A stretch of DNA of 64,000 nt. Source: Parvibaculum sp. (GTDB lineage Bacteria > Pseudomonadota > Alphaproteobacteria > Parvibaculales > Parvibaculaceae). Of the stretch, positions 16,328 through 25,046 are shown in pieces. Location: positions 1 to 64,000 of the forward strand of contig JARLIS010000004.1 in NCBI GenBank assembly GCA_031291615.1, written 5' to 3'. Position 1 is the stretch's first letter. Every line of letters begins with the position of its first letter. The notes below the pieces were generated by a model. It had not been told where the DNA came from and searched no databases. It saw only the letters and a program-made list of their open reading frames with translations. Both the position numbers and the translations under genes were made by a program.

Positions 16328-19300
16328 GAAGCGTCGCCTCTCTTGCTTGCCCGCGGCCGAAGGCGCGGCTCAATTGCGAAACCCTGACCGTCAGGGTCGT
16401 GAAACTCGTCGTGCCGAAATCGGCAATCTGCTGGGTGGCGGCATAGGTCGCGGCCGGCGCGCTCGCGCTCAAGGTACGAATGACGCCGCCGCCCGAAAGA
16501 ATGTCGATCTCATAGGCTTCCATCTCCTCGCCGAGCGGCACGTCCATGCCTTCCCAGCCGTCGCCGCCCGTTCGCGTGCGCCGCGTCCAGCCGAGCGCGA
16601 TGTCGCCGCCCGTGACCCGCGCGCCCCTGATATGCACCGGCGAAAAAGGCCGGAGGCCGATGCCCGCGAAGCTCCGCGTCTCGCGCATGTAAGCCGCGTC
16701 GTCGAGCGGCTTCGGCGCCGGGCCATAGGCCCAGAGGCGCGGCAGCCCGCGCTCCGCCTCGCCGAGCCCCAGCTCCGCCACCGCGCCGTCGAGCAGCACG
16801 AAACGCGCGCCCGCATCGAGCGGCGCGCGCATCGCGCCTTCCGTTCCCGCCTGTCCGCGCAACAGGCCCGAGAGAACATAGGTCGATGGCGCGACGAGCA
16901 GCGCCTCGCGGAACTGGATCACTTCAAACGCGCCATCCGGCGTTTCGAGCGCGGCGGCATTCGCGCCGCCCAGCACGGCAAGCGCCTCGGCGCTTGAAAG
17001 CGCGCCCGAGACAAGCTCGACGGTGAGCGTCTGGCTCATGTCCCAGCGGCTCGTCGCGCCCGGATATAGCGCCGTCTTCGTCCGGCCCATCGTCGCCTGC
17101 CGCGTCACCACGCGGTCGAAGGCGAGGCCGGCGCCCGCATCAGAGCCTTGCGATTTCCAGAAGGCGATGCCGCCCGGCCAGGGATCGGCGGCGACGGCCA
17201 CGCGCGGCGCATGCGGCGTTTCCGTGCCCGTCAGCAAAGGCAGATCGAGAAAAGCCGCAAGCGGCGCGCCATAGCTCGTCGCCGTTGCGGGCTTCACCGC
17301 GCGCAAGGGTGTGGGCGCGGGGCCGTAAAGGCTCGCCTCGCTCGCCGCGCCTTGCGCTTCGCGCGCACCGGCATCGGTGAGCGACGTCAGGCGATATCGC
17401 GCCCGGCGTTCCGGCAGGACGAGTTCCACCACGTCGCCCGGATCGAGCGCGAGCAGGCTCGGCGGCAGTTTCATGGCGGCGCGTTCGCGCTCCACCCAGC
17501 TTTGTTGCAGCCAGACATCGGCGATGCGCTGCGCCTCTTCCTGCGTCAGCACCATGGGCAGGCTCGTGCTCGCCACGCGCTGGCTGCGCGCAACGAGCCG
17601 CCGCGCCTCCACCGCCGCCTGGCGATAATCCGTGCCGCCGTCGATATAGGTGAGCTTGGCGGAAAGCGGCAGCTCGGTTTCCTGTCCGCGCGTCAGCAGA
17701 AAGCCCGCCGCGGCGCTTTCGTCTTCGACCGCGAGGTCGGCGGGCGCGAGCGTCGCCGCGGGCGCGCCGCCCAGATGGCGAAAGCGGATCGCGCCGCCCG
17801 TTTCCACCGCATCGAAAAAGCGCGCCAGCATCAGCGGCGCCAGCGCGTCGCGCGGGCTCATCAGGCGGTCGATGACGAAGCCCTCGACCGTTCCCGCCAG
17901 TTCGCTCGCGTCGAAATCGGCAAAGCCCAGATCCGCCATCATGCGGGCGACCAGCGCGCCGAGCGGTGCGGCGCCCAGCCGTCCGTTCAGCCAATGGCCG
18001 TAGCGCCAGTTCTCGCCATCCGCCCAGATGTCGGTGCGGTTCGGAAATGCCGGAAAGGGCCGCGCGTCCCAGGTCCAGAAGAAAATGTCCTGCGCCGCGA
18101 TCATCGGCCCGCCATAGACGCCCGACAGCGGATTATGCGCGCCGCTCGCGCCCCAATAATCCGTCACCGCCTCGATGAAGGCGCGCTGGATGAAGTCGTC
18201 GCGCGTGCCGCTCGAAAAATGCGGCAGCGCGCTTTCCGACGATTTCGGATCGACGAAGACGTTAGGCTGGTTCGTGCCCTTGTCGATGGCGGGGCAGCCC
18301 GTTTCCGTCAGCCAGATCGGTTTCGACTGCGGCACCCAGGAAGTCGGCGTCGCGCTTTCCACGCCGCCCGGCCGGTCGTAATGCGCATTCGCCCACCAGG
18401 ACTTCATGTCCTTCGCGCGCCAGACCCAGGGCTTGCCATAGGCCCCGTCCTCGATCGGCGTGCGGATTTGCGCGGCGCGGTCGGCCTCGCTTGCATAATA
18501 CCAGTCGAAGTCCTCGCCGCCCGCGATGCGCGATTTCAGATAGTCGATGTCGTAGATCGACCCCGCAAGCGCCGCGTCGAGATGGTCGCCCGTCTTCCGC
18601 CAGTCGGTCAGCGGCGCATAGAAATCGATGCCGACAAAATGGATGTTCGCATCCGCCCAGAGCGGATCGAGATGGAAGAAGCGGTCGCCCGTTCCGTCGC
18701 CGGGCGCATGGCCGGCATATTCCGACCAGTCCGCCGCATAGGAGATTTTCGTCGCGGGCCCGAGAATCCCCGCGACGTCAGCCGCCAGCGTCTTCAACGC
18801 CGTAACCGCCGGATAGGTCGCAGGCCCGCTTCTCACCTGCGTCAGCCCTTTGAGTTCCGAGCCGATGAGAAAAGCGTCGACGCCGCCCGCCGCCGCGCAG
18901 AGATGCGCATAATGGAGCACCATGCGCCGATAGGACCATTCCGCGGGCCCGGCATAGCTCACGGCGTCGCCCGACCGGCGAAAGTCGTCCGCCGCCGCGT
19001 TGCCGAAGAAGCCCGCGACCTGCGCCGCCGCCGCTTCCGTCTTGTCGGGGGAGCCTGCGCGTCCCGGCGCGGGATCGCAGGTGATGCGGCCGCGCCATGA
19101 AAAGGCGGGCTGCGCGCCCGCGCCCGAATAAGGATCGGCGAGCGCATTGCCTTCCGCCACATCCATCATCACGAAGGGATAGAAGACGGTGCGAAGCCCC
19201 CGCGCCTTCAGGTCGCGGATCGCGCGGACGACCGACAGGTCCGACGGCGTGCCGCCATAGGCGGGCCGCCCGTCCACCTGGCTGACGAGGCCCGCGCTTT

Positions 19301-20261
19301 CGCGGCCGATGCCGGACACGCTCCAGCGTTCGGGCAGCGTGATCTTGTGTGCACTCTCGACCCTCGGCGCAATCGCGCAGCGCCCGCATCTCAGATCGTC
19401 GCCGAACCAGGAGACGACGAGCGAGGCCGAACGCACATTGGGGCATGTCGCCTGCAACTGGTCGATTGCCGCCTGCCAGTCGGTCGCGGCTTCGGTGCTG
19501 TGGGCGTTCGCCGTTCGGCTCGACGCCTCGCTCAGAATGTCGCGCACCGGCGCCGTGTCGTAGACGAACTCGCGTGCGCCCGGAATGATCGTCACGGCTT
19601 CGATCGCCGTTTCGACATCGCTCAGGCTGCGAAACACTTCGAATGAAAGCTGCGGCAGACGATTGCCGAAGGGCGCGAGGTCCAGCTCCTCAAAGACGAT
19701 ATAGGCCGTGCCGCGATAGGCGGGCGTTGCGCCCGCCCCTTCCAGCGTCTCGATCAGCGGATCGGCGTCCTGGTCTTCCGCGCCATTGTGCAGCCGCCAT
19801 GTCACGTCAGCGAGCGACAGCGGCTTGCCGTCCGCCCAGACGCGGCCGATCCGCGTGACGACGCCCTCGCACAGCGCGACGGCGAAGGAAACGCTGTAGC
19901 TATATTCCGTGACGCTCGCGCCGCCCCCGCCGCCCTTGCCGCCACCCGACGAGCGCGTCGAAGTATGCTCGCGGAACTCCGTCGCCCAGATCACCTGCCC
20001 CGCCAGCCGCGCGCGTCCGTAGACGCGCGGGATCGGCGCGCCTTCGGTCGATGCCATCACGTGAAGGTCGGAAAGCCGCGGGCCCGTCTGGTTCGCGAGC
20101 GCCGGCCCGAAGAGCCGCTGATCGACATAGGCGCCCGCCACCGCGCCGACGGCCGAGCCCAGCGCCGCGCCGGAGATCGTTCCGCCCAGCACATTGACGC
20201 CGCCGGGCAATAGCGCGCCGCCGACCGCACTGCCAACGGCCGAAAGAAGTATCGTCGCCAT
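16320..20261 (-). CDS. GTA g15: large tail-tip/host-specificity protein
   Basis: The 1313-residue protein matches the GTA g15 group (phage host-specificity/TIM-barrel, "phage tail protein"). The N-terminus has a membrane-like Gly-rich segment. The central region contains a glycoside-hydrolase-like TIM barrel (VVSWFGDDLRCGRC, then NIHFVGIDFYAPLTDW and IWLTETGCPAIDKG). The end has beta-rich domains. The protein forms the baseplate hub/megatron that contacts the recipient. It is full-length with no interruption, lies six bases after g14, and is the largest gene of the cluster. Confidence 0.95.
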   Translation of the reverse strand: MATILLSAVGSAVGGALLPGGVNVLGGTISGAALGSAVGAVAGAYVDQRLFGPALANQTGPRLSDLHVMASTEGAPIPRVYGRARLAGQVIWATEFREHTSTRSSGGGKGGGGGASVTEYSYSVSFAVALCEGVVTRIGRVWADGKPLSLADVTWRLHNGAEDQDADPLIETLEGAGATPAYRGTAYIVFEELDLAPFGNRLPQLSFEVFRSLSDVETAIEAVTIIPGAREFVYDTAPVRDILSEASSRTANAHSTEAATDWQAAIDQLQATCPNVRSASLVVSWFGDDLRCGRCAIAPRVESAHKITLPERWSVSGIGRESAGLVSQVDGRPAYGGTPSDLSVVRAIRDLKARGLRTVFYPFVMMDVAEGNALADPYSGAGAQPAFSWRGRITCDPAPGRAGSPDKTEAAAAQVAGFFGNAAADDFRRSGDAVSYAGPAEWSYRRMVLHYAHLCAAAGGVDAFLIGSELKGLTQVRSGPATYPAVTALKTLAADVAGILGPATKISYAADWSEYAGHAPGDGTGDRFFHLDPLWADANIHFVGIDFYAPLTDWRKTGDHLDAALAGSIYDIDYLKSRIAGGEDFDWYYASEADRAAQIRTPIEDGAYGKPWVWRAKDMKSWWANAHYDRPGGVESATPTSWVPQSKPIWLTETGCPAIDKGTNQPNVFVDPKSSESALPHFSSGTRDDFIQRAFIEAVTDYWGASGAHNPLSGVYGGPMIAAQDIFFWTWDARPFPAFPNRTDIWADGENWRYGHWLNGRLGAAPLGALVARMMADLGFADFDASELAGTVEGFVIDRLMSPRDALAPLMLARFFDAVETGGAIRFRHLGGAPAATLAPADLAVEDESAAAGFLLTRGQETELPLSAKLTYIDGGTDYRQAAVEARRLVARSQRVASTSLPMVLTQEEAQRIADVWLQQSWVERERAAMKLPPSLLALDPGDVVELVLPERRARYRLTSLTDAGAREAQGAASEASLYGPAPTPLRAVKPATATSYGAPLAAFLDLPLLTGTETPHAPRVAVAADPWPGGIAFWKSQGSDAGAGLAFDRVVTRQATMGRTKTALYPGATSRWDMSQTLTVELVSGALSSAEALAVLGGANAAALETPDGAFEVIQFREALLVAPSTYVLSGLLRGQAGTEGAMRAPLDAGARFVLLDGAVAELGLGEAERGLPRLWAYGPAPKPLDDAAYMRETRSFAGIGLRPFSPVHIRGARVTGGDIALGWTRRTRTGGDGWEGMDVPLGEEMEAYEIDILSGGGVIRTLSASAPAATYAATQQIADFGTTSFTTLTVRVSQLSRAFGRGQAREATLHV

Positions 20262-20267
20262 GTCAGT

Positions 20268-20720
20268 TTATTCTCCGGCGTCAGGAAAACTGAACGCATA
20301 GACAAGTTTCGCGCGCCACCAGCCCGTCAGCGGCGTCTCGACGACGGCGCGGCCCGAATAAGCATGGATCATCCGGTCACTCGCGCTGAGGATCGCCGCA
20401 TGTTTCGCTGGCCCCTGCGGCCTCATGCGGAAAAGCACAACGTCGCCCGCCGCCGCGTCCTCCGGCGCAATCTCGATGAGATGCCGCCGCGCGGCTTCCG
20501 CCATGGTTTCCTCGCCGCCCGCTTCCGCCCAGTCCGGCGTATAAGACGGCGGCGCTTCGGGCTCATGCCCATAGACATCGCGCCAGACGCCGCGCACGAG
20601 GCCCAGGCAATCGGCGCCCGCGCCCCGGCAGCTCGCCTGATGACGGTAAGGCGTACCGATCCACAATCTCGCCGCCGCGACGATTTCGCCGCGCCGTCCG
20701 GCCCTGTCTTCAGCCGCCAT
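20268..20720 (-). CDS. GTA g14: NlpC/P60-type cell-wall peptidase
   Basis: The 150-residue peptidase of the phage-tail NlpC/P60 group has catalytic Cys38 (GADCLGLVRG) and His107 (AKHAAIL). It probably cuts peptide crosslinks in the recipient wall during DNA entry. The ATG at 20720 overlaps the end of g13 by 11 bases; the frame can be extended upstream by 26 codons but that part shadows g13. Family length matches. Confidence 0.93.
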   Translation of the reverse strand: MAAEDRAGRRGEIVAAARLWIGTPYRHQASCRGAGADCLGLVRGVWRDVYGHEPEAPPSYTPDWAEAGGEETMAEAARRHLIEIAPEDAAAGDVVLFRMRPQGPAKHAAILSASDRMIHAYSGRAVVETPLTGWWRAKLVYAFSFPDAGE

Positions 20721-21585
20721 CCGATCCTCCCGCCTGCGGCGTCGACACGATGAAGTCGTTTCCCGGCATATGCGGGAAGCCGCGAAAATTGAGCGCATTG
20801 CCGAATTTCGCGCGGCATGTGCCGAGCTGCTTGTCGCAGCCCGCCGTCACTTCGAATTCATCGCCCGGCGCGATGTCGCGCGGCATGGCCTGCCAGAGTT
20901 CAAGCAGAGCGCCCGCCGGCGTCTTCGCATGGAGCTTCACTTCAAGCGCCGCGCCCGCATTCGCGCCGCTCGTGAAGCGCAAGCGCCCGCGCTCGAACCA
21001 GCCTTCCGCGAAATCGTCGAGCCCGCTTGCGGTGACGATCCGGTTCTCCGCCGCCTCGACTATGACGCCCGCGCCTTTCAGCGCCGCATCGTCGAGATAG
21101 AGGCCGCAGGCGCGGTCGCCGAGATCGGCGTCGCAGGCATATTGGTAAAGCCGCCCCGTCGGCTGGTTGAGCCGATGCGCCAGGCCGCGCAGTTCGGCGG
21201 TGAAGCCCGTCGTCCCGCGCGACACCTCGCCGAGATTGCCTTTGCGCAGCAGCACGCGTTGATCCGTCGCCGCCCAGTTGACGCGCCAGATCTCGATATG
21301 TGCATCGTCGAAGAGACCCGCCGACAGATCGCTCTCCGACAAGCGCTCCGAAACAAGCGCGCCGAGAATGTCGAGATTGTCGACCGCAAGACCCGACGTG
21401 CTTTCAAGCGCGCTCGCGGTAAAGCCCGCCGCCGCTTCATAGGTCACGCCGTCAAAGGCCAGATCGCGATCGTGATCGGTAAAGCCCAGAACGGAGCCAT
21501 CCGCGCGTGCGAGCTTCCAGCAATGTCAAAGCGTCGTCGCGCCCGTGTCGAGATAGGATTGGAGTTCAGGAGAAATGGTTTTCAT
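20710..21585 (-). pseudogene. GTA g13 (DUF2163 tail protein) with an in-frame TGA at codon 20
   Basis: The family start MKTISPELQSYLDTGATTL is encoded from ATG 21585, with GGAG eight bases upstream. The next codon is TGA (21528-21526), and the same frame then continues without shift as HCWKLARADGSVLGFTDHDR and on to a normal C-terminus (292 codons in all). As I remember the family, Cys (TGC) or another small residue stands here, so one base change would explain it. The downstream frame has no good start; the first GTG at 21447 would lose 46 residues. TGA followed by C is a leaky stop context, so some full-length product is possible. The role is tail baseplate hub adaptor. Confidence 0.8.
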
Positions 21586-21601
21586 TATTAACTCCAGATT
21601 C

Positions 21602-21688
21602 CGTCATGCCCCGGCTTGTCCGGGGCATCCCCGTCTTTCTTTCATATTCGCGAAGGCGTGGATGGCCCGACTAAATCGGGCCATGACG
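21602..21688. repeat. Palindromic repeat between g13 and g12
   Basis: Hairpins ATGCCCCGG...CCGGGGCAT and GATGGCCCGA...TCGGGCCATG, bounded by CGTCAT and ATGACG. It is the same family as 11177-11267 and separates two GTA genes that are normally adjacent. Confidence 0.85.
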
Positions 21689-21716
21689 AAATGACGATGC
21701 GGAGACGACACGTCGC

Positions 21717-22361
21717 CTACGCTCTCACCTCGACCACCGGAATGTTCGGTATCGAGCCCGCCTCGAAGGCGCCGAGATTTATTTCCAGAAAATCCGTGTC
21801 GAAGCGCACGGGCACATCGAATTCGAAACCCGCCGTCACGCTTGCGCCTGCCGCCGGAATGCACCCCGGCAGAAACGTCACCAGTCCCGTCGCCGCGTCG
21901 AGCGAGAAATCCGTGCCCGGCGTTTTCTCCTCGCCGCCGACGGCGATGCGCAACGAGCCCGCCACCGGCTTTGCGATCGTTCGCGCATAGCTCGCGCCGC
22001 CCGACGCATAGGTTTTCACAAGCGGGTAATTCGCCCTCGCGCCGTCGCCCGTGCCGAGATGCTGATCGGCGGGCGATACAAGGCCGCCCGGCGCGCAGGA
22101 TTTCCAGTCCGCGCGGTCCTTCCAGCGAAAGCCGTGGAGTCGTCCGCGCCGCGCCTCGAAGAAGGCGATCAGCTCATGCACATCGTCGAGCGAGCGGAGG
22201 CCCTGCCCCGCATTGTAGCGGCGGCGCGAATCCGCCCAGGGGCTGTTCCTCTCCTCGCGGCCTGAGCCCAGCGTCACGATTTCGGTGCGCCGTTCCGGCC
22301 CGCCGGTCGAACCGAAGGAAATATCGGTCGGGAAACGGATGTCGTGAAAGCTCATGCTCAA
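21717..22361 (-). CDS. GTA g12: distal tail protein (DUF2460)
   Basis: The 214-residue protein shows the DUF2460 pattern: FHDIRFPTDISFGSTGGPER, then RNSPWADSRRRYNAG, RGRLHGFRWKDRADWKSC and the late beta strands. In GTAs it forms the distal tail ring. Its ATG overlaps the stop of g11 (ATGA). The two are therefore coupled. Confidence 0.93.
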   Translation of the reverse strand: MSMSFHDIRFPTDISFGSTGGPERRTEIVTLGSGREERNSPWADSRRRYNAGQGLRSLDDVHELIAFFEARRGRLHGFRWKDRADWKSCAPGGLVSPADQHLGTGDGARANYPLVKTYASGGASYARTIAKPVAGSLRIAVGGEEKTPGTDFSLDAATGLVTFLPGCIPAAGASVTAGFEFDVPVRFDTDFLEINLGAFEAGSIPNIPVVEVRA

Positions 22362-22984
22362 AGATTCCTTCCGCCGCGCGCCGCCGCGCGAGACAGCATG
22401 GCGGCGATCTGCGTTTCCGAGCGGCGGAAGCTCTCGGCATCCGTCGCCGTGACGTTGAATGTGATCTGCACCGGCCCGCCGCCGCCCGAGGCGACGCCGA
22501 GCCGTCCGTCCGGTCCGCGCTGGAGCGGCAATATGGCTTCCGCGCCCGCCTCGCCGGCAAGGCCCGTTCCACCCTGCAACGGAAAAAGCATCGGGCTTTG
22601 CAGCACGCCGCCCTTGGCGAAGGGCTGCACGCGCCCGCCCGCGATCACATTGCCGTCGGCGCTTGCAAAGAGCTGGCCGAGCGAACCCGCCAGCGATCCG
22701 CCGAGCGAATTGCCGACCGAACGGATGGCGCTGTTCAGCACCAGGCCCGAAAGATCGAGCGCCAGTTTCCTCAGCGTGTCGGAAAGCGACCTGCCCTTCA
22801 GCGCCACATTGTCGAAGGCGCCGGCGAGCGATTGTCCGAAATCCTTGCCGCCCGAGGCGGCGCGGCGATAGTCGCTCGTGACGGATGAAAGCGTGCGCGC
22901 CGTCTCGACGCCGAAACTTCTCGTCGCGGCGGCGGCGGCATCCATCGCTGCGGTCAGCGCAGCGGGGTCGTTCGGATCGGTCAT
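22358..22984 (-). CDS. GTA g11: short tape-measure protein
   Basis: The 208-residue protein has the size usual for the GTA tape measure, which is far shorter than in tailed phages and fits a short tail. It has an N-terminal helical region (ALTAAMDAAAAATRSFGVET), SDTLRKLALDLSGLVLNS, a Gly-rich region with GGVLQSPMLFPLQGG and an EAILPLQRGPDGRLG motif typical of tape-measure C-termini. It overlaps g12 by four bases. Upstream a long palindromic repeat separates it from the holin-like gene. Confidence 0.9.
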   Translation of the reverse strand: MTDPNDPAALTAAMDAAAAATRSFGVETARTLSSVTSDYRRAASGGKDFGQSLAGAFDNVALKGRSLSDTLRKLALDLSGLVLNSAIRSVGNSLGGSLAGSLGQLFASADGNVIAGGRVQPFAKGGVLQSPMLFPLQGGTGLAGEAGAEAILPLQRGPDGRLGVASGGGGPVQITFNVTATDAESFRRSETQIAAMLSRAAARGGRNL

Positions 22985-23021
22985 GGGAGTTCTCTCTCAG
23001 CGATATTCAAATTTTGAAAGG

Positions 23022-23146
23022 AAGGCCCTCACCCAACCCTCTCCCAGAAGGAGAGGGCTAGAGAGAGTGTGTGTGTCGCTTTTTCGCCCCTCTCCCTTTG
23101 GGAGAGGGAGGGGCCCACGCCAAAGGCGTGGGAGGGTGAGGGCCTT
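23022..23146. repeat. Palindromic repeat, CCCTCACCC family, full copy
   Basis: The outer arms AAGGCCCTCACCC and GGGTGAGGGCCTT flank inner hairpins such as CCCTCTCC...GGAGAGGG and CCCACGCC...GGCGTGGG. A second full copy is at 33497-33612, and half copies lie within the duplicated segments at 28377 and 29036. Confidence 0.88.
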
Positions 23147-23157
23147 CCGCCATCCGC

Positions 23158-23517
23158 TTACTCCGCGCTCTTCACCTGAAGCCGCGCCTCGACCATGCGG
23201 GCGAGATGCGCGCCGTCGAGCCCGAGCGAGGCGACGGCTTCCGGCACATGCTGAAGCGCGTAGTTCGCGGCCCAGGCCACGAGTTCGCTTTTCACCGTCA
23301 GCGTCGGAGCGCTCGCCTCCGAAGGTTTCAGCTGCGCCGTCGCATAGGCAATGCCCATGCCGAGCGCCTTGTCGAGAATGACGCCCAGTTCACCGTCGCG
23401 CTTCGTTTTCAGGAGCGCGCAAGCCTTCGCGGTCACGAAGGAGGCGAGCGCCGACAGAAGTCCGAGGGCAAGATCGCTGACAAAGGGTTGAATGGAAGCA
23501 AAGTCGATGATGTGCAT
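23158..23517 (-). CDS. Small membrane protein inside the GTA cluster, holin-like
   Basis: The 119-residue protein has one N-terminal hydrophobic segment (FVSDLALGLLSALASFVTAK) and a soluble helical C-terminus (VKSELVAWAANYALQHVPEA, then LDGAHLARMVEARL). That C-terminal pattern resembles the LLH-type phage holin group. The ATG has AAGGA upstream. It lies where g10.1 and g11 are normally adjacent. If it is a holin it would supply the export step for a wall hydrolase. Holin identity is a resemblance, not a firm match. Confidence 0.6.
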   Translation of the reverse strand: MHIIDFASIQPFVSDLALGLLSALASFVTAKACALLKTKRDGELGVILDKALGMGIAYATAQLKPSEASAPTLTVKSELVAWAANYALQHVPEAVASLGLDGAHLARMVEARLQVKSAE

Positions 23518-23563
23518 GGATAATGTCCTTTCATGTTGAATGAAGCCGTCGCGCCCGGAGCGG

Positions 23564-23764
23564 TCAGGCGATGCGATCTGGAAATCTGCCGGCGAGCGCG
23601 GACAGTTCCCGCCGCGTCATTGCCGTTATCGAAGCGGAGGCAAGTCCTGCCCCCCTCGCCGCCGCCGCGAGTTCCGGCAGCGTCATGCGCCAGAACTGAT
23701 CGGGCGGGAGGCGCAGCACGCCGAAGCCGATTTCCATTGCGCGGGCCCAGGGGAATGTCTTCAT
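23564..23764 (-). CDS. GTA g10.1: tail assembly chaperone-like small protein
   Basis: The 66-residue protein matches the rcc01693-type small proteins found after g10 (FPWARAMEIGFGVLRLPPDQ, then FWRMTLPEL). Its ATG overlaps the g10 stop (ATGA). By position and size it is the frameshift-free second tail-assembly chaperone of the cluster. Confidence 0.88.
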   Translation of the reverse strand: MKTFPWARAMEIGFGVLRLPPDQFWRMTLPELAAAARGAGLASASITAMTRRELSALAGRFPDRIA

Positions 23765-24090
23765 TCGCCCCCGCCGCCGAAAGTGGCCGTCAGCAGCTCG
23801 GCGACGATGGCGATGTAGCCCGCCGCGCCGCCTTCCGCCGTCATGTGCGCCACATCCTCGTCGCTCGCGTCGCTGCCCGCGCCTCTCAGCCCCGCGCCGA
23901 TGACGCGGATCGCGTCGCGGGCCGAAATGCGGCCCGTTTCGAAGCGCGCGGCGAGCGCCAGCATGTCCTCGCCGCCGAAGGCGTCTTCCAGTTCGGCGAG
24001 CGCGCCCAGCGTCAGAACGAGCCTCCGCCGCTCGCCGCCCAGCATGGCGTCGATTTCGCCGCGATGACGATTGGTCAATGCCGCCTCCAT
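23761..24090 (-). CDS. GTA g10: tail assembly chaperone
   Basis: The 109-residue protein begins MEAALTNRHRGEIDAMLGGE and has LTLGALAELEDAFGGEDMLA and SARDAIRVIGAGLRGAG, as in the GTA_gp10/Phage_TAC_11 family. The frame could start at 24168, but that extra segment is entirely palindromic repeat sequence and is rejected. The GAGG that serves as ribosome-binding site seven bases before the ATG is the end of the repeat (GCGAGGCC). Confidence 0.9.
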   Translation of the reverse strand: MEAALTNRHRGEIDAMLGGERRRLVLTLGALAELEDAFGGEDMLALAARFETGRISARDAIRVIGAGLRGAGSDASDEDVAHMTAEGGAAGYIAIVAELLTATFGGGGE

Positions 24091-24096
24091 GATGGG

Positions 24097-24207
24097 GCCT
24101 CGCCCTTCGAGACGCGGACCTCCGGTCCGCTCCTCAGGGTGAGGATTGAACTCTGAATTGACCCTCACCCTGAGGAGCCGCGAAGCGGTGTCTCGAAGGG
24201 CGAGGCC
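24097..24207. repeat. Large palindromic repeat, GGCCTCGCCCTTCGAGAC family
   Basis: Perfect 18-bp outer arms GGCCTCGCCCTTCGAGAC / GTCTCGAAGGGCGAGGCC, with an inner pair CTCCTCAGGGTGAGG / CCTCACCCTGAGGAG. Copies occur at 29495-29608, 49367-49465 (diverged) and 51456-51504 (short). Confidence 0.92.
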
Positions 24208-24213
24208 AATGCG

Positions 24214-24627
24214 CTAAATGCTTTCGAAACTCAGCGCGCCCGCGCTCTCAAGCGACATGTCGAAAGTCACTTCGCCGTCATGTTCGCCCGCATATTCAAG
24301 CGCGGTGATCTGGAACGCGCCCGTCACCGTGCCGAAGGAGGGAATGACGATCCGCCAGTTGCGGATCGCACCGTCGAAGAAGAGCTGCCTGACGCTCGCA
24401 TCCGACGCCTCGTCGCGGAAAATGCCGCGCCCCGTAATGCTTGCCGAACGCACGCCCGCGCCTTCCAGAAGCTCGCGCCAGCGCCCGCTCGAATCCGCAT
24501 TGGTGATGTCGACGCTGCGCGCATTGAAGGCGAGCGTGCGCGTGCGCAAGCCTGCCACGGTCGCAAAACTTCCCGTTCCGCCCGCGTCGAGTTTGACGAG
24601 CAGGTCCTTGCCTTTCTGGGCCGTCAT
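24214..24627 (-). CDS. GTA g9: major tail tube protein
   Basis: The 137-residue protein shows the TP901-1-type major tail pattern: KGKDLLVKLDAGGTGSFATV, then GLRTRTLAFNARSVDITNAD, RWRELLEGAGVRSASITGRG and the late SLESAGALSFE. It builds the tail tube. The ATG overlaps the stop of g8 (ATGA) and AGGAGA lies six bases upstream. Confidence 0.93.
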   Translation of the reverse strand: MTAQKGKDLLVKLDAGGTGSFATVAGLRTRTLAFNARSVDITNADSSGRWRELLEGAGVRSASITGRGIFRDEASDASVRQLFFDGAIRNWRIVIPSFGTVTGAFQITALEYAGEHDGEVTFDMSLESAGALSFESI

Positions 24628-25046
24628 ATGTCTCTCTCCTGATGTTCCTCGGTGACGGCGCGGAAGCGGATCGTTCCGCGCCAGGTCGCGCCGTCGGGCT
24701 CGCGCCGCGTCTCGGCGTCGAGAAAACGCAGATTGACGAGCGTGAAGCCTTCAAGCTCCAGCTCCGCCTCATGCAGCGCTGCGTTGAGCGCGCCCATGAT
24801 CGCCTTCGCTTCCGAGCGGCCGCCACCGCGCGAATAGGCGTTGAAGACGAGCCGGTGTTCCGCGCCCCGCGCTTCGCCCGCGCTCCAGTCGCTCACCAGC
24901 GCCTCGCCGAGCGTCACATAGGGAAAGGCCGTATCGCCCGGCACATTGTCGTAGATGCGCGCAGCGACAAGTTCGGCAACGGCTTCGTCGGCGGCGAGCC
25001 GCACATAGATCGCCTTTTGCAGCGCCAGGTCTGCGTCCATGCTCAT
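24624..25046 (-). CDS. GTA g8: tail terminator (DUF3168)
   Basis: The 140-residue DUF3168 protein begins MSMDADLALQKAIYVRLAAD and has VPGDTAFPYVTLGEA and RLVFNAYSRGGGRSEAKAIM. It caps the tail tube at the head side. ATG 25046 overlaps the previous stop (ATGA); longer upstream frame shadows the closure gene. Confidence 0.92.
   Translation of the reverse strand: MSMDADLALQKAIYVRLAADEAVAELVAARIYDNVPGDTAFPYVTLGEALVSDWSAGEARGAEHRLVFNAYSRGGGRSEAKAIMGALNAALHEAELELEGFTLVNLRFLDAETRREPDGATWRGTIRFRAVTEEHQERDI

Noticed and set aside
17148-19100. A 650-residue open frame on the plus strand opposite g15
   Set aside because: It is Arg/Ala/Gly-rich with no motif and is the antisense shadow of the GC-rich g15 gene. 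Many similar long shadow frames occur across the window (for example at 3532-4902, 49427-51055 and 38169-39623).
21526-21528. Selenocysteine codon in g13
   Set aside because: The position may be Cys in homologues, but I see no convincing SECIS-like hairpin directly downstream and know of no selenoprotein in this family. A point mutation or readthrough is simpler.
23022-23146. CRISPR-like array
   Set aside because: The repeats are nested palindromes without regular spacing or unique spacers; no cas genes are present.
24091-24168. N-terminal extension of g10 by 26 residues
   Set aside because: The extension is encoded entirely by the palindromic repeat; the family start is at 24090.
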